From the NCBI GenBank assembly GCA_937880705.1, contig CALGRZ010000116.1, positions 1 through 41,970 on the forward strand: 41,970 nt of DNA, given 5' to 3'. The number at the start of each line of letters is the position of its first letter. Position 1 is the stretch's first letter. Below the pieces are notes generated by a model. The model had not been told where the DNA came from. It did not search any database and worked only from the letters and a program-made list of their open reading frames with translations. Shown here one piece after another: positions 8,713 to 18,525 of the stretch. Origin of the DNA: an uncultured Alistipes sp. (lineage in GTDB: Bacteria; Bacteroidota; Bacteroidia; Bacteroidales; Rikenellaceae). The translations under genes and the position numbers were made by a program.

Positions 8713-8717
8713 GGTAT

Positions 8718-10001
8718 ATGGCAAGTAACAGAATTATCATTCGCAACGGCTCTATTAAGGGCTCAAAATATGAGGGCAAGGGCGACATCGCCATCATCGA
8801 CGGACGCATCGCAGAGATCAAACCTGCCATCGCAGCCGAGCCCGGTGACAAGCTAATAGACGCCACCAACAAGATCGTGGCACCCGCCTTTGTCGATGTT
8901 CACGTTCACCTGCGTGAGCCCGGCTACGGCTACAAGGAGCGCATCGCAACAGGCACCATGGCCGCTGCTCGTGGCGGCTACTCTACCGTCTGCCCGATGC
9001 CCAACCTTAACCCCGTGCCCGACACCGTGGAGCACCTCAACGAGCAGCTCGCCATCATCGAGCGCGATGCCAAGATCGAGGTGCTGCCCTACGCGGCCAT
9101 AACACTCCAACGTAAAGGCGAGGAGCTGGTCGACATGCACTCACTCCACGACAAGGTATGCGCCTTCTCGGACGACGGCAGTGGCGTACAGCACGACACG
9201 ATGATGGAGCAAGCCATGCGCAAGGCCGTTGAGCTGAATGCCATCATAGCGGCACACTGCGAGGTGGAGGAGCTGCTCAAGGGTGGCTATATCCACGATG
9301 GCGAGTACGCCCGCCAGCATGGCCATAAGGGCATCTGCTCGGAGAGCGAGTGGGCACAGGTGAAGCGCGACATTGAGCTTGCCGAGAAGATTGGTTGCCG
9401 CTACCACGTCTGCCACATATCGACAAAGCAGACCGTAGAGCTCATCCGCGAGGCAAAGGCACGCGGCGTGAAGGTGACATGCGAGACGGGCCCTCACTAC
9501 CTGATCTTCACCGACATGGATCTGGAGGAGGATGCACGCTGGAAGATGAACCCGCCGTTGCGCTCCGACGAGGATCGCGAAGCCCTCATCGAGGGTATCA
9601 AGGATGGTACCATCGACATGATTGCAACCGACCACGCACCCCACTCCGTAGAGGAGAAGTCGAAGGGTCTGAAAGATAGTGCTATGGGCATCGTCGGTCT
9701 GGAGACCGCTTTCGCTGCAATGCACACCCACCTGGTAGGCAAGGGCATCATCAGCATGGAGCGTCTGGTGGAGCTTATGAGCCTCAACCCCCGACGTGTA
9801 TTCGGCATAGAGGGAGGTCTGAACGTGGGTGACCGTGCCGATATCGTCATCCTCGACACCGAACGTAAATGGAGGGTCGACAGCCAGAAGTTCTACTCGC
9901 AGGGCAAGATAACGATGTTTGATGGCCGAGATATGGTTGGCGACGTTGCGATGACCATACATCGCGGTGAGATTGTATACGAGAACGAAACAAGACAATA
10001 G
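8718..10001 (+). CDS. pyrC: PyrC, dihydroorotase (class I)
   Basis: Dihydroorotase cyclises N-carbamoylaspartate to dihydroorotate. The 427 residues match the long class I form. The metal-binding motif DVHVHLREPG supplies His62 and His64. Further metal or active-site motifs are CPMPNLNP, HCE in the middle, CHIST, and ATDHAPH towards the C-terminus. It is the first structural gene of the UMP operon, directly behind the attenuator. The start chosen here gives MASNRIIIRNG, the expected beta-sandwich beginning of the amidohydrolase fold. carA follows after 27 nt. Confidence 0.95.
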   Translation: MASNRIIIRNGSIKGSKYEGKGDIAIIDGRIAEIKPAIAAEPGDKLIDATNKIVAPAFVDVHVHLREPGYGYKERIATGTMAAARGGYSTVCPMPNLNPVPDTVEHLNEQLAIIERDAKIEVLPYAAITLQRKGEELVDMHSLHDKVCAFSDDGSGVQHDTMMEQAMRKAVELNAIIAAHCEVEELLKGGYIHDGEYARQHGHKGICSESEWAQVKRDIELAEKIGCRYHVCHISTKQTVELIREAKARGVKVTCETGPHYLIFTDMDLEEDARWKMNPPLRSDEDREALIEGIKDGTIDMIATDHAPHSVEEKSKGLKDSAMGIVGLETAFAAMHTHLVGKGIISMERLVELMSLNPRRVFGIEGGLNVGDRADIVILDTERKWRVDSQKFYSQGKITMFDGRDMVGDVAMTIHRGEIVYENETRQ

Positions 10002-10028
10002 AATAGAACATAAAAAACAGAGAGTTAG

Positions 10029-11099
10029 ATGAAACCTTTTACCAAGAAACTTGTACTTGAGAACGGCAAGGAGTTTCCGGGCTATGGCTTCGGCTCGAAC
10101 CGCGTTGCGGTATGCGAGCTGATGTTCAACACCTCCATGGTGGGCTATCAGGAGATTATCTCTGACCCGTCGTACACCGACCAGATTGTGGTGATGACCT
10201 ATCCGCTGATGGGTAACTACGGCATCACCGATGAAGATTACGAGAGCAAGTTCCCCTCGCTGGGCGGCATGGTTGTCCGCGAGTATTGCGATGCGCCGAG
10301 CAACTTCCGCTATACCAAGACCCTCAACGAGGTCTTCGAGGAGCAGAACATACCGGGTATCTGTGGCGTTGACACGCGAATGATCACCCGCATCATCCGC
10401 AACGAGGGTGTACAGAAGGCTGCCATCGTAGATTATGCCACACCCACCGAGGAGGCACTGGAGCTTATCCGCTCGACGGAGCTGCGCCACGACCTCGTGG
10501 AGCGTATCAGCTGCAAGAAGCGTTGGTTCTCGCGTACACCCAACCACAAGTGGGATGTGGTGGCCATCGACTGCGGTATCAAGTACAGCTTTGTGCGTCA
10601 GCTCAACCTCAAGGGTTGCAACGTAACCATCGTACCCTACAACTCGTCAGCCGAGGAGATTATGGCCTTCAACCCCGACGGCATCTTCGTATCGAACGGC
10701 CCGGGTGATCCGGTGGATGTCAGCGTGGTAAGCAAGACCATCGATGCGTTGCGCGGTAAGTTGCCCATCTTCGGTGTAGGCCTCGGCCACCAGCTTGTTG
10801 CCATGACCTATGGTGCGAAGAATGTCAAGCTGAAGTTCGGCCACCACGGTGCCAACCACCCTATCAAGAATCTCGATAACAACAAGCTGGAGATCGTAAC
10901 CCAGAACCACACCTTCGTGGTAGATGAGGCTTCGCTCTCGGGTCTGCCCCTGACGGTGACTCACCGCAACCTGCTGGACAACACCGTAGCAGGTATGGAG
11001 GCTGTGGCCGACAAGGTCTTCTCGGTACAGTATCAGCCCGACAGCGACTATCTTTTCGATAAATTCATTAAACTGATGGAGGAGCAGAAAAATGCCTAA
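10029..11099 (+). CDS. carA: CarA-like small subunit of carbamoyl-phosphate synthase, glutaminase triad missing
   Basis: The 356-residue protein is clearly the CarA family: the CarA-specific N-terminal domain contains [11 protein letters not shown], and the class I glutaminase-like domain contains VSNGPGDP and [10 protein letters not shown]. The nucleophile elbow, normally FGxCLGHQ, reads FGVGLGHQ with Gly251 (codon 10779-10781) in place of Cys. The second catalytic segment, normally GHPEAS, reads YQPDSD, so His is replaced by Gln336 and Glu by Asp338. Glutamine hydrolysis by the usual mechanism therefore looks impossible. The subunit may be structural, with the complex using free ammonia as mammalian CPS I does. 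The reading frame is otherwise intact and overlaps carB by 8 nt. Confidence 0.93.
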   Translation: MKPFTKKLVLENGKEFPGYGFGSNRVAVCELMFNTSMVGYQEIISDPSYTDQIVVMTYPLMGNYGITDEDYESKFPSLGGMVVREYCDAPSNFRYTKTLNEVFEEQNIPGICGVDTRMITRIIRNEGVQKAAIVDYATPTEEALELIRSTELRHDLVERISCKKRWFSRTPNHKWDVVAIDCGIKYSFVRQLNLKGCNVTIVPYNSSAEEIMAFNPDGIFVSNGPGDPVDVSVVSKTIDALRGKLPIFGVGLGHQLVAMTYGAKNVKLKFGHHGANHPIKNLDNNKLEIVTQNHTFVVDEASLSGLPLTVTHRNLLDNTVAGMEAVADKVFSVQYQPDSDYLFDKFIKLMEEQKNA

Positions 11100-14000
11100 A
11101 AGAACAGATATTAAGAAAGTAATGGTTATCGGCTCGGGCCCCATCGTCATTGGCCAGGCAGCCGAGTTTGACTATGCAGGTACACAGGCGTGTCTTGCGC
11201 TTAAGGAGGAGGGTTATCAGGTTATCCTGGTGAACTCTAACCCTGCAACGATTATGACCGATACGCATATCGCCGACAAGATATACATGGAGCCCCTCAC
11301 ACTGGAGTATGTGGCCAAGATCATCCGCTATGAGCGTCCCGATGCCATCGTGCCGGGCCTCGGTGGTCAGACAGGCCTCAACCTCGCTGTGCAGTTGGCC
11401 AAAAAGGGTATCTTGGAGGAGTGCGGTGTCGAGATTTTGGGTACGTCGTTCACCTCTATCGAGGAGGCCGAGGATCGTGAGCTCTTCAAGGAGCTGTGTC
11501 TGCGCATCGGCGAGCCTGTGATCCCCTCGGAGATTACCAACTCTATCGAGGAGGGTGTCGAGGCTGCCAAGCACATCGGCTACCCCGTAGTACTGCGCCC
11601 CGCCTTCACGCTGGGTGGTACAGGTGGTGGCTTTGCCGACAACGAGGACGAGTTGCGCGATGTTATGCGCAACGCCCTGGCACTCTCGCCCATCCACCAG
11701 GTGCTTGTCGAGAAGAGCATCAAGGGCTACAAGGAGATTGAGTTCGAGGTGATGCGCGACAAGAACGACACGGCTATCGCCATCTGCTCGATGGAGAATG
11801 TCGACCCCGTAGGTATCCACACGGGTGACTCTATCGTGGTTGCTCCGAGCCAGACACTGGCTAACAAGGAGTATCAGATGCTGCGCTCAAGCGCGCTGAA
11901 GCTCATTCGCGCCCTGAAGATCGAGGGTGGTTGCAACGTACAGTTTGCCCTCGATCCCCTCTCGTTCAAGTACTACATCATCGAGGTTAACCCCCGCGTG
12001 AGCCGCTCATCGGCCCTCGCATCGAAGGCAAGTGGCTACCCCATCGCCCGTGTCACAGCGAAGGTGGCCGTAGGCCTCTCGCTCGACGAGATACGCATTG
12101 CCAACACACCCGCCAGCTTCGAGCCTACGCTGGACTACATCGTCACGAAGGTGGCTCGCTTCCCCTTCGACAAGTTCAGCGACGCCTCAAACGAGCTGGG
12201 CACACAGATGAAGGCTACGGGTGAGGTTATGAGCGTGGGTCGCACCTTCGAGGAGGGTCTGCTCAAGGCCGTGCGCTCGCTTGAGACCGGCGTATGCCAC
12301 ATCTACCATAAGAAGTTCGACACGATGTCCGTGGAGGGCATCATCGCATATATCCGCAAGGGCACCGATGACCGCCTCTACGCCATCGCCGAGCTTATAC
12401 GTCGTGGCGTGGATCTGCTGCACGTCTACGACAACACCAAGATTGACCTCTTCTTCCTGGAGAAGGTTAAGAATATCGTCGAGATGGAGAAGGTCGTGAA
12501 GGAGAATCCCCGCAATGTCGAGGTGCTGTACGATGCTAAGCGTCTGGGCTTCAGCGACAAGTTTATCGGCCAGCTCTGGTCGATGACCGAGAGCGAGGTG
12601 TTCCTGCTGCGCAAGGCCAACAACATCTTCCCCGTATACAAGATGATCGACACCTGCGCCGCAGAGTTCGCATCGGAGGTACCCTACCTCTATTCGACCT
12701 ACGAGCAGGAGAACGAGTCGATAGTCAGCGACCGCAAGAAGATTGTGGTGCTGGGCTCGGGTCCCATCCGCATCGGTCAGGGCGTGGAGTTCGACTACTC
12801 GACCGTACACGCCATCTGGGCCATCCGTGAGGCAGGCTACGAGGCTATCATCATCAACAATAACCCGGAGACCGTCTCTACGGACTACACCATCTCGGAC
12901 AAGCTCTACTTCGAGCCTCTGACCGTAGAGGATGTGATGAACGTGATCGACCTGGAGAAGCCCACAGGCGTTGTGGTATCGCTCGGTGGTCAGACCGCCA
13001 TCAACCTTGCCAAGCCCCTCTCTGATCTGGGTGTCAACATCATCGGTACGGGTATCGAGGCTATCAACAATGCCGAGGATAGAAAGTGCTTCGAGGCCAT
13101 CATGCGCCGCGTAGGCATCCCGCAGCCCGAGGCCGAGGCTATCACCGACATCGAGCGCGGTGTGGCTGCCGCCGAGCGCATCGGCTACCCCGTACTGGTA
13201 CGTCCCAGCTATGTGTTGGGTGGTCGTGCTATGCAGATCGTATCGAACGAGGAGGCTCTGCGCCACTACCTCAAGACAGCCGTTGAGATCAACGAGGATC
13301 AGCCCGTGCTGGTCGACAAGTATATCATGGGTAAGGAGTTGGAGGTTGACGCCATCTGCGACGGCAAGGATGTCTTCATCCCCGGCGTTATGGAGCACGT
13401 TGAGCGCACGGGTATCCACTCGGGTGACTCGATAAGTGTATACCCCACCTTCAGCGTAAGCCAGAAGGTCAAGGATACGATCATCGACTACACCATCCGT
13501 CTGGGTAAGGAGATCGGCATCATCGGTCTGTACAACATCCAGTTTATCGCCGACAGCAACGACATGGTATATGTCATCGAGGTGAACCCCCGCTCGTCAC
13601 GCACCGTGCCCTTCCTCTCGAAGTCTACGGGTGTGCCCATGGCCAAGATCGCAACAAACGTGATGCTCGGCCACTCGCTCAAGGAGCAGGGCATCGACAA
13701 GATCACGGCCGATGAGAAGAAGCGTTGGTATGTCAAGACTCCCGCCTTCTCGTTTGCCAAGATCCGCGGTGTCGACTCGTACCTCTCGCCCGAGATGAAG
13801 TCTACGGGTGAGGCTATCGGCTATGACTCATCGCTGCGTCGCGCGCTCTACAAGTCGCTGCAGTCGTCGGGCATGACCATCGCCAACTACGGTACGATCT
13901 TCGTCTCTATCGCCGATGCCGACAAGCCCCGCGCACTGCCCCTCATCCGCCGCTTCTACGAGCTCGGCTTCAACATCGAGGCTACGGGTGGTACGGCCAA

Positions 14001-14274
14001 GTACTTGCGTGAGCACGGCATCCGTACACGCTGCCTGAAAAAGCTCAGCGAGGGCTCTACCGAGATCTTCGAGTCGCTGCGCAAGGGACACGTCAACTAT
14101 GTTATCAACACCATCGATATCAACCAGCATAGCGCACGTCTCGATGGCTACGACATCCGTCGTTGTGCCGTGGAGAACAACGTGACTATCTTCACCGCTC
14201 TGGAGACCGTGAGCGTACTGCTTGACGTTCTGGAGGAGATCACGCTGGGTGTATCGACAATCGATGCTGAATAA
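11092..14274 (+). CDS. carB: CarB, carbamoyl-phosphate synthase large subunit
   Basis: This 1060-residue synthetase makes carbamoyl phosphate from bicarbonate, ammonia and two ATP. It shows the duplicated layout of the family. The first half begins [21 protein letters not shown] and the second, near residue 550, repeats [19 protein letters not shown]; each is followed by an ATP-grasp domain. The C-terminal MGS-like domain, where E. coli CarB binds UMP and ornithine, contains [14 protein letters not shown]. The start overlaps the end of carA by 8 nt and the stop overlaps the pyrK start (TAATG). Because the partner CarA lacks its catalytic residues, the ammonia source for this protein is open to question. 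Confidence 0.96.
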   Translation: MPKRTDIKKVMVIGSGPIVIGQAAEFDYAGTQACLALKEEGYQVILVNSNPATIMTDTHIADKIYMEPLTLEYVAKIIRYERPDAIVPGLGGQTGLNLAVQLAKKGILEECGVEILGTSFTSIEEAEDRELFKELCLRIGEPVIPSEITNSIEEGVEAAKHIGYPVVLRPAFTLGGTGGGFADNEDELRDVMRNALALSPIHQVLVEKSIKGYKEIEFEVMRDKNDTAIAICSMENVDPVGIHTGDSIVVAPSQTLANKEYQMLRSSALKLIRALKIEGGCNVQFALDPLSFKYYIIEVNPRVSRSSALASKASGYPIARVTAKVAVGLSLDEIRIANTPASFEPTLDYIVTKVARFPFDKFSDASNELGTQMKATGEVMSVGRTFEEGLLKAVRSLETGVCHIYHKKFDTMSVEGIIAYIRKGTDDRLYAIAELIRRGVDLLHVYDNTKIDLFFLEKVKNIVEMEKVVKENPRNVEVLYDAKRLGFSDKFIGQLWSMTESEVFLLRKANNIFPVYKMIDTCAAEFASEVPYLYSTYEQENESIVSDRKKIVVLGSGPIRIGQGVEFDYSTVHAIWAIREAGYEAIIINNNPETVSTDYTISDKLYFEPLTVEDVMNVIDLEKPTGVVVSLGGQTAINLAKPLSDLGVNIIGTGIEAINNAEDRKCFEAIMRRVGIPQPEAEAITDIERGVAAAERIGYPVLVRPSYVLGGRAMQIVSNEEALRHYLKTAVEINEDQPVLVDKYIMGKELEVDAICDGKDVFIPGVMEHVERTGIHSGDSISVYPTFSVSQKVKDTIIDYTIRLGKEIGIIGLYNIQFIADSNDMVYVIEVNPRSSRTVPFLSKSTGVPMAKIATNVMLGHSLKEQGIDKITADEKKRWYVKTPAFSFAKIRGVDSYLSPEMKSTGEAIGYDSSLRRALYKSLQSSGMTIANYGTIFVSIADADKPRALPLIRRFYELGFNIEATGGTAKYLREHGIRTRCLKKLSEGSTEIFESLRKGHVNYVINTIDINQHSARLDGYDIRRCAVENNVTIFTALETVSVLLDVLEEITLGVSTIDAE

Positions 14275-15014
14275 TGTACAAGAGAGGCATATATACAATA
14301 GTAAGTAACACTGCTCTGACACCTGCGGTCTACCGCATGGTGTTGGAGGGTGATACGCAACATATAACACGCTCGGGACAGTTTATCAACATCGAGCTTA
14401 AGGGCAAGTTTCTGCGACGCCCCATCTCGGTATGTGACTACGACGACAAGACGATAACCATCATCTACAAGGTCGTAGGCCACGGCACCGAGCAGATGCG
14501 CACTATGCAGGCGGGCGAGCAGCTCGACATCCTCACCGGTCTGGGTAACGGCTTCTCGACCGACAACAACGCCACACACCCCCTGCTTGTAGGTGGTGGC
14601 GTGGGTGTACCCCCGATGTACAACCTCTGCAAGAGGCTCATCGCCGAAGGTAAGCTACCCACGGTTATCGTGGGCTTTAACACCGCCTCGGAGCTCTTCT
14701 ACATGGAGGAGTTCAAGGCCTTGGGCGTGGATGTATACTGCTCTACGGCCGATGGCTCGATGGGTGTCAAAGGCTTTGTCACGGATGTTATCCGCGAGAA
14801 GGCCCTCCAGCCCGACTACCTCTACTCGTGTGGCCCTCTGCCCATGCTCAAGGCTCTCTACGATGCTACCGACTGCCCCGCAGAGTTCAGCTTCGAGGAG
14901 CGCATGGGATGTGGCTTTGGTGCCTGCATGGGTTGCTCGTGCAAGACCAAGTATGGTAACAAGCGTATCTGCAAGGATGGCCCTGTACTTAAACGCGAAG
15001 AGATTATATGGTAA
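14274..15014 (+). CDS. pyrK: PyrK, electron-transfer subunit of dihydroorotate dehydrogenase B
   Basis: PyrK carries FAD and a 2Fe-2S cluster and passes electrons from dihydroorotate to NAD. The 246 residues have the ferredoxin-reductase layout. FLRRPISVCDYD is the FAD-binding RxxS-like motif, LLVGGGVGVPPMYNL the NAD-binding loop, and CGFGACMGCSCKTKYG near the C-terminus holds the cluster cysteines, with a fourth in RICKDGP. The ATG shares a base with the carB stop, and the 3' end overlaps pyrD by 7 nt. Close coupling with pyrD fits the PyrD-PyrK heterotetramer. Confidence 0.95.
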   Translation: MYKRGIYTIVSNTALTPAVYRMVLEGDTQHITRSGQFINIELKGKFLRRPISVCDYDDKTITIIYKVVGHGTEQMRTMQAGEQLDILTGLGNGFSTDNNATHPLLVGGGVGVPPMYNLCKRLIAEGKLPTVIVGFNTASELFYMEEFKALGVDVYCSTADGSMGVKGFVTDVIREKALQPDYLYSCGPLPMLKALYDATDCPAEFSFEERMGCGFGACMGCSCKTKYGNKRICKDGPVLKREEIIW

Positions 15015-15928
15015 AGCATTACGATACATCTGTTGAGCTCTGCGGTGTCAAGCTCGACAACCCCATCATCCCCGCAAGCGGCACCTTCGGCTTCGGCCGC
15101 GAGTTTGCGGAGTACTACGACCTGGACTGTCTGGGTGCCATCTCGTTCAAGGGTACCACACGCGACGCCCGCTTTGGTAACCCCACACCCCGCATTGCGG
15201 AGTGCGAGGCCGGCATGATCAACTCGGTAGGTCTGCAGAACCCCGGCATTGACAGAGTCATCGCCGAGGAGCTGCCCCACCTGCGCCAGATCTTCCACAA
15301 GCCCATCGTAGCCAACATCAGCGGCTTCTCGCTCGAAGAGTACGAGGAGTGCTGTGCCAAGATCGACAAGCAGGAGCAGGTGGAGATCATCGAGGTTAAC
15401 GTATCGTGCCCCAACGTGCACAACGGTGGCATGAGCTTCGGCACACAGCCCGAGTCGGCAGCCGAGGTTACACGTCGCGTGAAGGCCGTGACCAGCAAGC
15501 CCGTATTTATCAAGTTGAGCCCCAACGTGACCGACATAGTTAGCATAGCTCGTGCTTGCGAGGATGCCGGAGCTGACGGTATCTGCCTGATTAACACGCT
15601 GCTGGGCATGCGCATCGACACCATGCGTCGCCGACCCGTCATCGCCAACAAGATGGGTGGCTTCTCGGGTGATGCCATCTTCCCGGTGGCTGTACGCATG
15701 GTCTACCAGGTGGCCAATGCCTGCAAGATACCCGTCATGGGCTGCGGTGGCGTGAGCACAGCCGAGAACGTCATCGAGATGATGATGGCCGGTGCTACGG
15801 CCGTGCAGGTGGGTGCTGCCAACCTGAAGAACCCATACGCCTCGAAGGAGATCATCGAGGCACTGCCTAAAGAGATGGAGCGTCTGGGCATTGAACGTCT
15901 GCGCGACATTATCGGCATCGTAAAGTAG
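15008..15928 (+). CDS. pyrD: PyrD, dihydroorotate dehydrogenase B catalytic subunit (class 1B)
   Basis: PyrD oxidises dihydroorotate to orotate with FMN. The 306 residues fit the soluble class 1 enzyme. NPIIPASGTFGFG and FKGTT line the FMN site, and EVNVSCPNVHNGG carries the catalytic Cys that marks class 1 rather than the membrane-bound class 2 (which uses Ser). VMGCGGVSTAEN and GATAVQVGAAN bind the FMN phosphate. Adjacency and overlap with pyrK show that this is the NAD-linked 1B type, suited to an anaerobe. pyrF follows after 24 nt. Confidence 0.95.
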   Translation: MVKHYDTSVELCGVKLDNPIIPASGTFGFGREFAEYYDLDCLGAISFKGTTRDARFGNPTPRIAECEAGMINSVGLQNPGIDRVIAEELPHLRQIFHKPIVANISGFSLEEYEECCAKIDKQEQVEIIEVNVSCPNVHNGGMSFGTQPESAAEVTRRVKAVTSKPVFIKLSPNVTDIVSIARACEDAGADGICLINTLLGMRIDTMRRRPVIANKMGGFSGDAIFPVAVRMVYQVANACKIPVMGCGGVSTAENVIEMMMAGATAVQVGAANLKNPYASKEIIEALPKEMERLGIERLRDIIGIVK

Positions 15929-15952
15929 AGTAACACAAAAAAAGGATAAATT

Positions 15953-16660
15953 ATGAGTAAACGAGATGTTATCATCGCTTGTGACTTCAGCAGCAAGGAG
16001 CAGACGCTAAACTTTCTGGATAAGTTCACCGGTCGCAAGCCCTTTGTCAAGATAGGCATGGAGCTCTTCTATGCCGAGGGTCCCGAGATCGTGCGCACCA
16101 TCAAGGCGCGTGGCCACCGCATCTTCCTCGACCTGAAGCTCCACGATATACCCAACACCGTGAAGAAGGCTATGTCGGTACTGCGCAACCTCGACGTCGA
16201 TATGACCAACGTGCACGCCGCCGGTACGGTAGATATGATGAAGGCCGCCATCGAGGGTCTTACCCGCGAGGATGGCACACGCCCCATGCTCATCGCCGTT
16301 ACGCAGCTCACCTCGACATCGGAGGAGCGCATGCAGCAGGAGCTGCTTATCAACGCCTCGATCAACGACACCATCGTCAAGTATGCCGAGAACACCAAAC
16401 TCGCAGGTCTGGATGGCGTTGTATGCTCACCTCTGGAGGCTGCCATGGTTAAGCAGGCCTGTGGTAAGGAGTTTATGACCATCACACCCGGTGTACGCTT
16501 CGCCGATGGCGACGTAGGCGATCAGGTGCGCGTAACAACACCCGCCAAGGCTCGTGAGATTGGCTCTGACTTTATCGTCGTGGGCCGCCCCATCACCGCT
16601 GCCGATGACCCCGTAGCAGCCTATGAGCGTTGCCTGAAGGAGTTTGTAGGCGAGCAGTAA
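15953..16660 (+). CDS. pyrF: PyrF, orotidine 5'-phosphate decarboxylase
   Basis: PyrF decarboxylates OMP to UMP, the last step of the pathway. The 235-residue protein has the compact bacterial form with [11 protein letters not shown] at the first strand and [13 protein letters not shown], which carries the Asp-x-Lys-x-x-Asp catalytic array. ITPGVRF and [13 protein letters not shown] form the phosphate-binding end. This is the short group I type, not the longer type seen in some Bacteroidota and mycobacteria. It lies 24 nt after pyrD and 26 nt before pyrE. Confidence 0.95.
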   Translation: MSKRDVIIACDFSSKEQTLNFLDKFTGRKPFVKIGMELFYAEGPEIVRTIKARGHRIFLDLKLHDIPNTVKKAMSVLRNLDVDMTNVHAAGTVDMMKAAIEGLTREDGTRPMLIAVTQLTSTSEERMQQELLINASINDTIVKYAENTKLAGLDGVVCSPLEAAMVKQACGKEFMTITPGVRFADGDVGDQVRVTTPAKAREIGSDFIVVGRPITAADDPVAAYERCLKEFVGEQ

Positions 16661-16686
16661 GCAATAACTAAAAAAGAGATACTACT

Positions 16687-17316
16687 ATGGAAAAGAAAAT
16701 TGCAAAAGATTTGCTCTCTATCGGCGCAGTGTTCTTGCGTCCCGAGCAGCCCTTCACCTGGGCAAGTGGCATCAAGAGCCCCATATACTGTGATAACCGT
16801 CTGACGTTGACCGCCCCCGAGGTGCGCAACCATGTTGAGGAGGGCCTTGCCGAGCTTATCCGCAAGCACTATCCCGAGGTAGAGGTGCTGATGGGTACGT
16901 CGACAGCCGGTATTGCCCACGCTGCCATCACCGCCACAATCCTCAACCTGCCTATGGGCTATGTACGCTCGGGCTCGAAGGATCATGGCCGTGGCAACCA
17001 GATCGAGGGTAAGCTGGAGAGGGGCCAGAAGGTTGTTGTTGTCGAGGATCTGATCTCGACGGCAGGTAGCTGCATCGAGGTTGTGGAGGCTCTGCGCGCT
17101 GCCGGTGCCGATGTGCTTGGCATTGTGAGCATCTTCACCTACGGCATGCAGAAGGGTCTCGACCGTCTTGCAGCTGCCGAGGCAAAGAACTACTCACTCT
17201 CGAACCTCGACGCTCTGGTAGAGGTGGCAGCCGACGAGGGCTACATCAAGGCCGAGGATAAGGAGCGTATTCTGAAGTTCCGCAACAACCCCTCGGACGA
17301 GAGCTGGATTAAGTAA
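16687..17316 (+). CDS. pyrE: PyrE, orotate phosphoribosyltransferase
   Basis: PyrE joins orotate and PRPP to give OMP. The 209-residue protein has [16 protein letters not shown], the orotate-binding start of the family, and [15 protein letters not shown], the PRPP loop with the paired acidic residues. Lys and Arg in [17 protein letters not shown] belong to the catalytic loop. Its position directly after pyrF groups the two final steps. After its stop a strong intercistronic hairpin separates it from pyrB by 60 nt. Confidence 0.95.
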   Translation: MEKKIAKDLLSIGAVFLRPEQPFTWASGIKSPIYCDNRLTLTAPEVRNHVEEGLAELIRKHYPEVEVLMGTSTAGIAHAAITATILNLPMGYVRSGSKDHGRGNQIEGKLERGQKVVVVEDLISTAGSCIEVVEALRAAGADVLGIVSIFTYGMQKGLDRLAAAEAKNYSLSNLDALVEVAADEGYIKAEDKERILKFRNNPSDESWIK

Positions 17317-17328
17317 TTGCATCTAACC

Positions 17329-17359
17329 TACTACCTTGGGCTTTAAGCCCAAGGTAGTA
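17329..17359 (+). other. Perfect hairpin between pyrE and pyrB
   Basis: The sequence at 17329-17343 is the exact reverse complement of 17345-17359, a 15-bp inverted repeat centred on one T (practically a 3-nt loop). No T-run follows on either strand, so it is not an obvious intrinsic terminator. It may be an RNA-processing or stability element that sets pyrB expression apart from the upstream genes, or a protein site. Only the structure is seen; the role is inferred. Confidence 0.75.
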
Positions 17360-17376
17360 TATATAAATAAGTAAGT

Positions 17377-18456
17377 ATGAAGCATCTGATTGACCCCACA
17401 GATCTCTCGGTACAGGAGATCGCCGAGATTATAGCATTGGCCGAGGATATCATCGCCAACCGCCAGAAGTATAGCGACGCATGTCGTGGCAAGAAGCTCG
17501 CCACGCTCTTCTATGAGCCCAGCACACGCACACGCCTGAGCTTTACCGCCGCAATGATGGAGCTTGGTGGCAACGTACTCGGCTTTGCCGATGCACGCTC
17601 CTCGTCGGTATCGAAGGGTGAGACCGTGCAGGATACAGTGAGGGTCATCAACTGCTTTGCCGACATCATTGCCATGCGTCACAAGGTGGAGGGTGCCCCT
17701 CTGGCCGCGACCGACGTATCACGCACCCCGATCATCAATGCCGGTGACGGCTCGCACAGCCACCCCACACAGACGATGACCGACCTGCTCACCATAAAGC
17801 GCGAGCTGGGCACGCTGAACAACCTGACAATAGGCCTTGTCGGCGACCTGAAGTACGGCCGCACGGTGCACTCGCTCATCAAGGCGATGACACGCTACGA
17901 GAATATCAAGCTGGTACTTATCGCACCTCCCGAGTTGGCACTACCCGACTACATCAAGCGCGATGTGTGCGACCGCTACGGCATGCAGTACCGCGAGTCG
18001 AGCGACATCGAGAGCGTGATTGGCGATGTCGATGTTCTCTACATGACCCGTGTGCAGCAGGAGCGTTTCACCGACATGGAGGAGTATGAGCGTGTCAAGG
18101 ACTGCTTTGTGCTCGATGCCAAGAAGATGGAGGGTGCCAAGGAGCGTATGGCCGTGCTGCACCCCCTGCCCCGCGTCAACGAGATCGCTATCGACGTAGA
18201 TGCCGATCCTCGCGCTGCCTACTTCCGCCAGGTGGAGAATGGCAAGTTTGTACGCATGGCTCTTATACTTAAGCTTCTGGAGTGGCAGGATGATCCCGAG
18301 CGCAGGTTTGACCACGGTGGTGAGGCGTTGGCCGGATGTAAGTGCCCAAACCCTGTCTGCATCTCAAATCTCGAGCCTGTACGTCCACGCTTCGAGCGTT
18401 CACAGATCGAGCCGGGTGTGGTGCGTTGCGTATACTGCGAGGCAAAGGCCGAGTAA
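17377..18456 (+). CDS. pyrB: PyrB, aspartate carbamoyltransferase with fused PyrI-type zinc domain
   Basis: The catalytic chain (about residues 1-303) joins carbamoyl phosphate and aspartate. It contains [12 protein letters not shown] for carbamoyl-phosphate binding, an SSSVSKGET loop, [11 protein letters not shown] and LHPLPR. A tail of about 56 residues follows that catalytic chains normally lack. It has cysteines 323, 328, 351 and 354, spaced C-x4-C-x22-C-x2-C, with CPNPVCIS and CVYCEAK; this is the spacing and wording of the zinc domain of the E. coli regulatory chain PyrI. The nucleotide-binding half of PyrI is absent and no pyrI gene follows. The enzyme is thus probably unresponsive to CTP and ATP, though this is inference. 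A terminator follows. Confidence 0.94.
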   Translation: MKHLIDPTDLSVQEIAEIIALAEDIIANRQKYSDACRGKKLATLFYEPSTRTRLSFTAAMMELGGNVLGFADARSSSVSKGETVQDTVRVINCFADIIAMRHKVEGAPLAATDVSRTPIINAGDGSHSHPTQTMTDLLTIKRELGTLNNLTIGLVGDLKYGRTVHSLIKAMTRYENIKLVLIAPPELALPDYIKRDVCDRYGMQYRESSDIESVIGDVDVLYMTRVQQERFTDMEEYERVKDCFVLDAKKMEGAKERMAVLHPLPRVNEIAIDVDADPRAAYFRQVENGKFVRMALILKLLEWQDDPERRFDHGGEALAGCKCPNPVCISNLEPVRPRFERSQIEPGVVRCVYCEAKAE

Positions 18457-18475
18457 TAGACCTAAAAATACCTAT

Positions 18476-18516
18476 TAAAGTGGAGTAACTCTTTCGGGAT
18501 TACTCCACTTTTTTAT
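18476..18516 (+). terminator. Terminator of the pyrimidine operon
   Basis: An 11-bp perfect stem (18478-18488 with 18500-18510) around an 11-nt loop is followed by TTTTATTT. It begins 21 nt after the pyrB stop and ends the UMP operon. Confidence 0.92.
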
Positions 18517-18525
18517 TTAACGCTC

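Noticed and set aside
9141..10547. A 468-codon open frame on minus across pyrC and carA
   Set aside because: It spans the boundary of two well-identified plus-strand genes and has no recognisable motif; it is an antisense shadow. The same applies to the minus-strand frame at 12187-13419 within carB.
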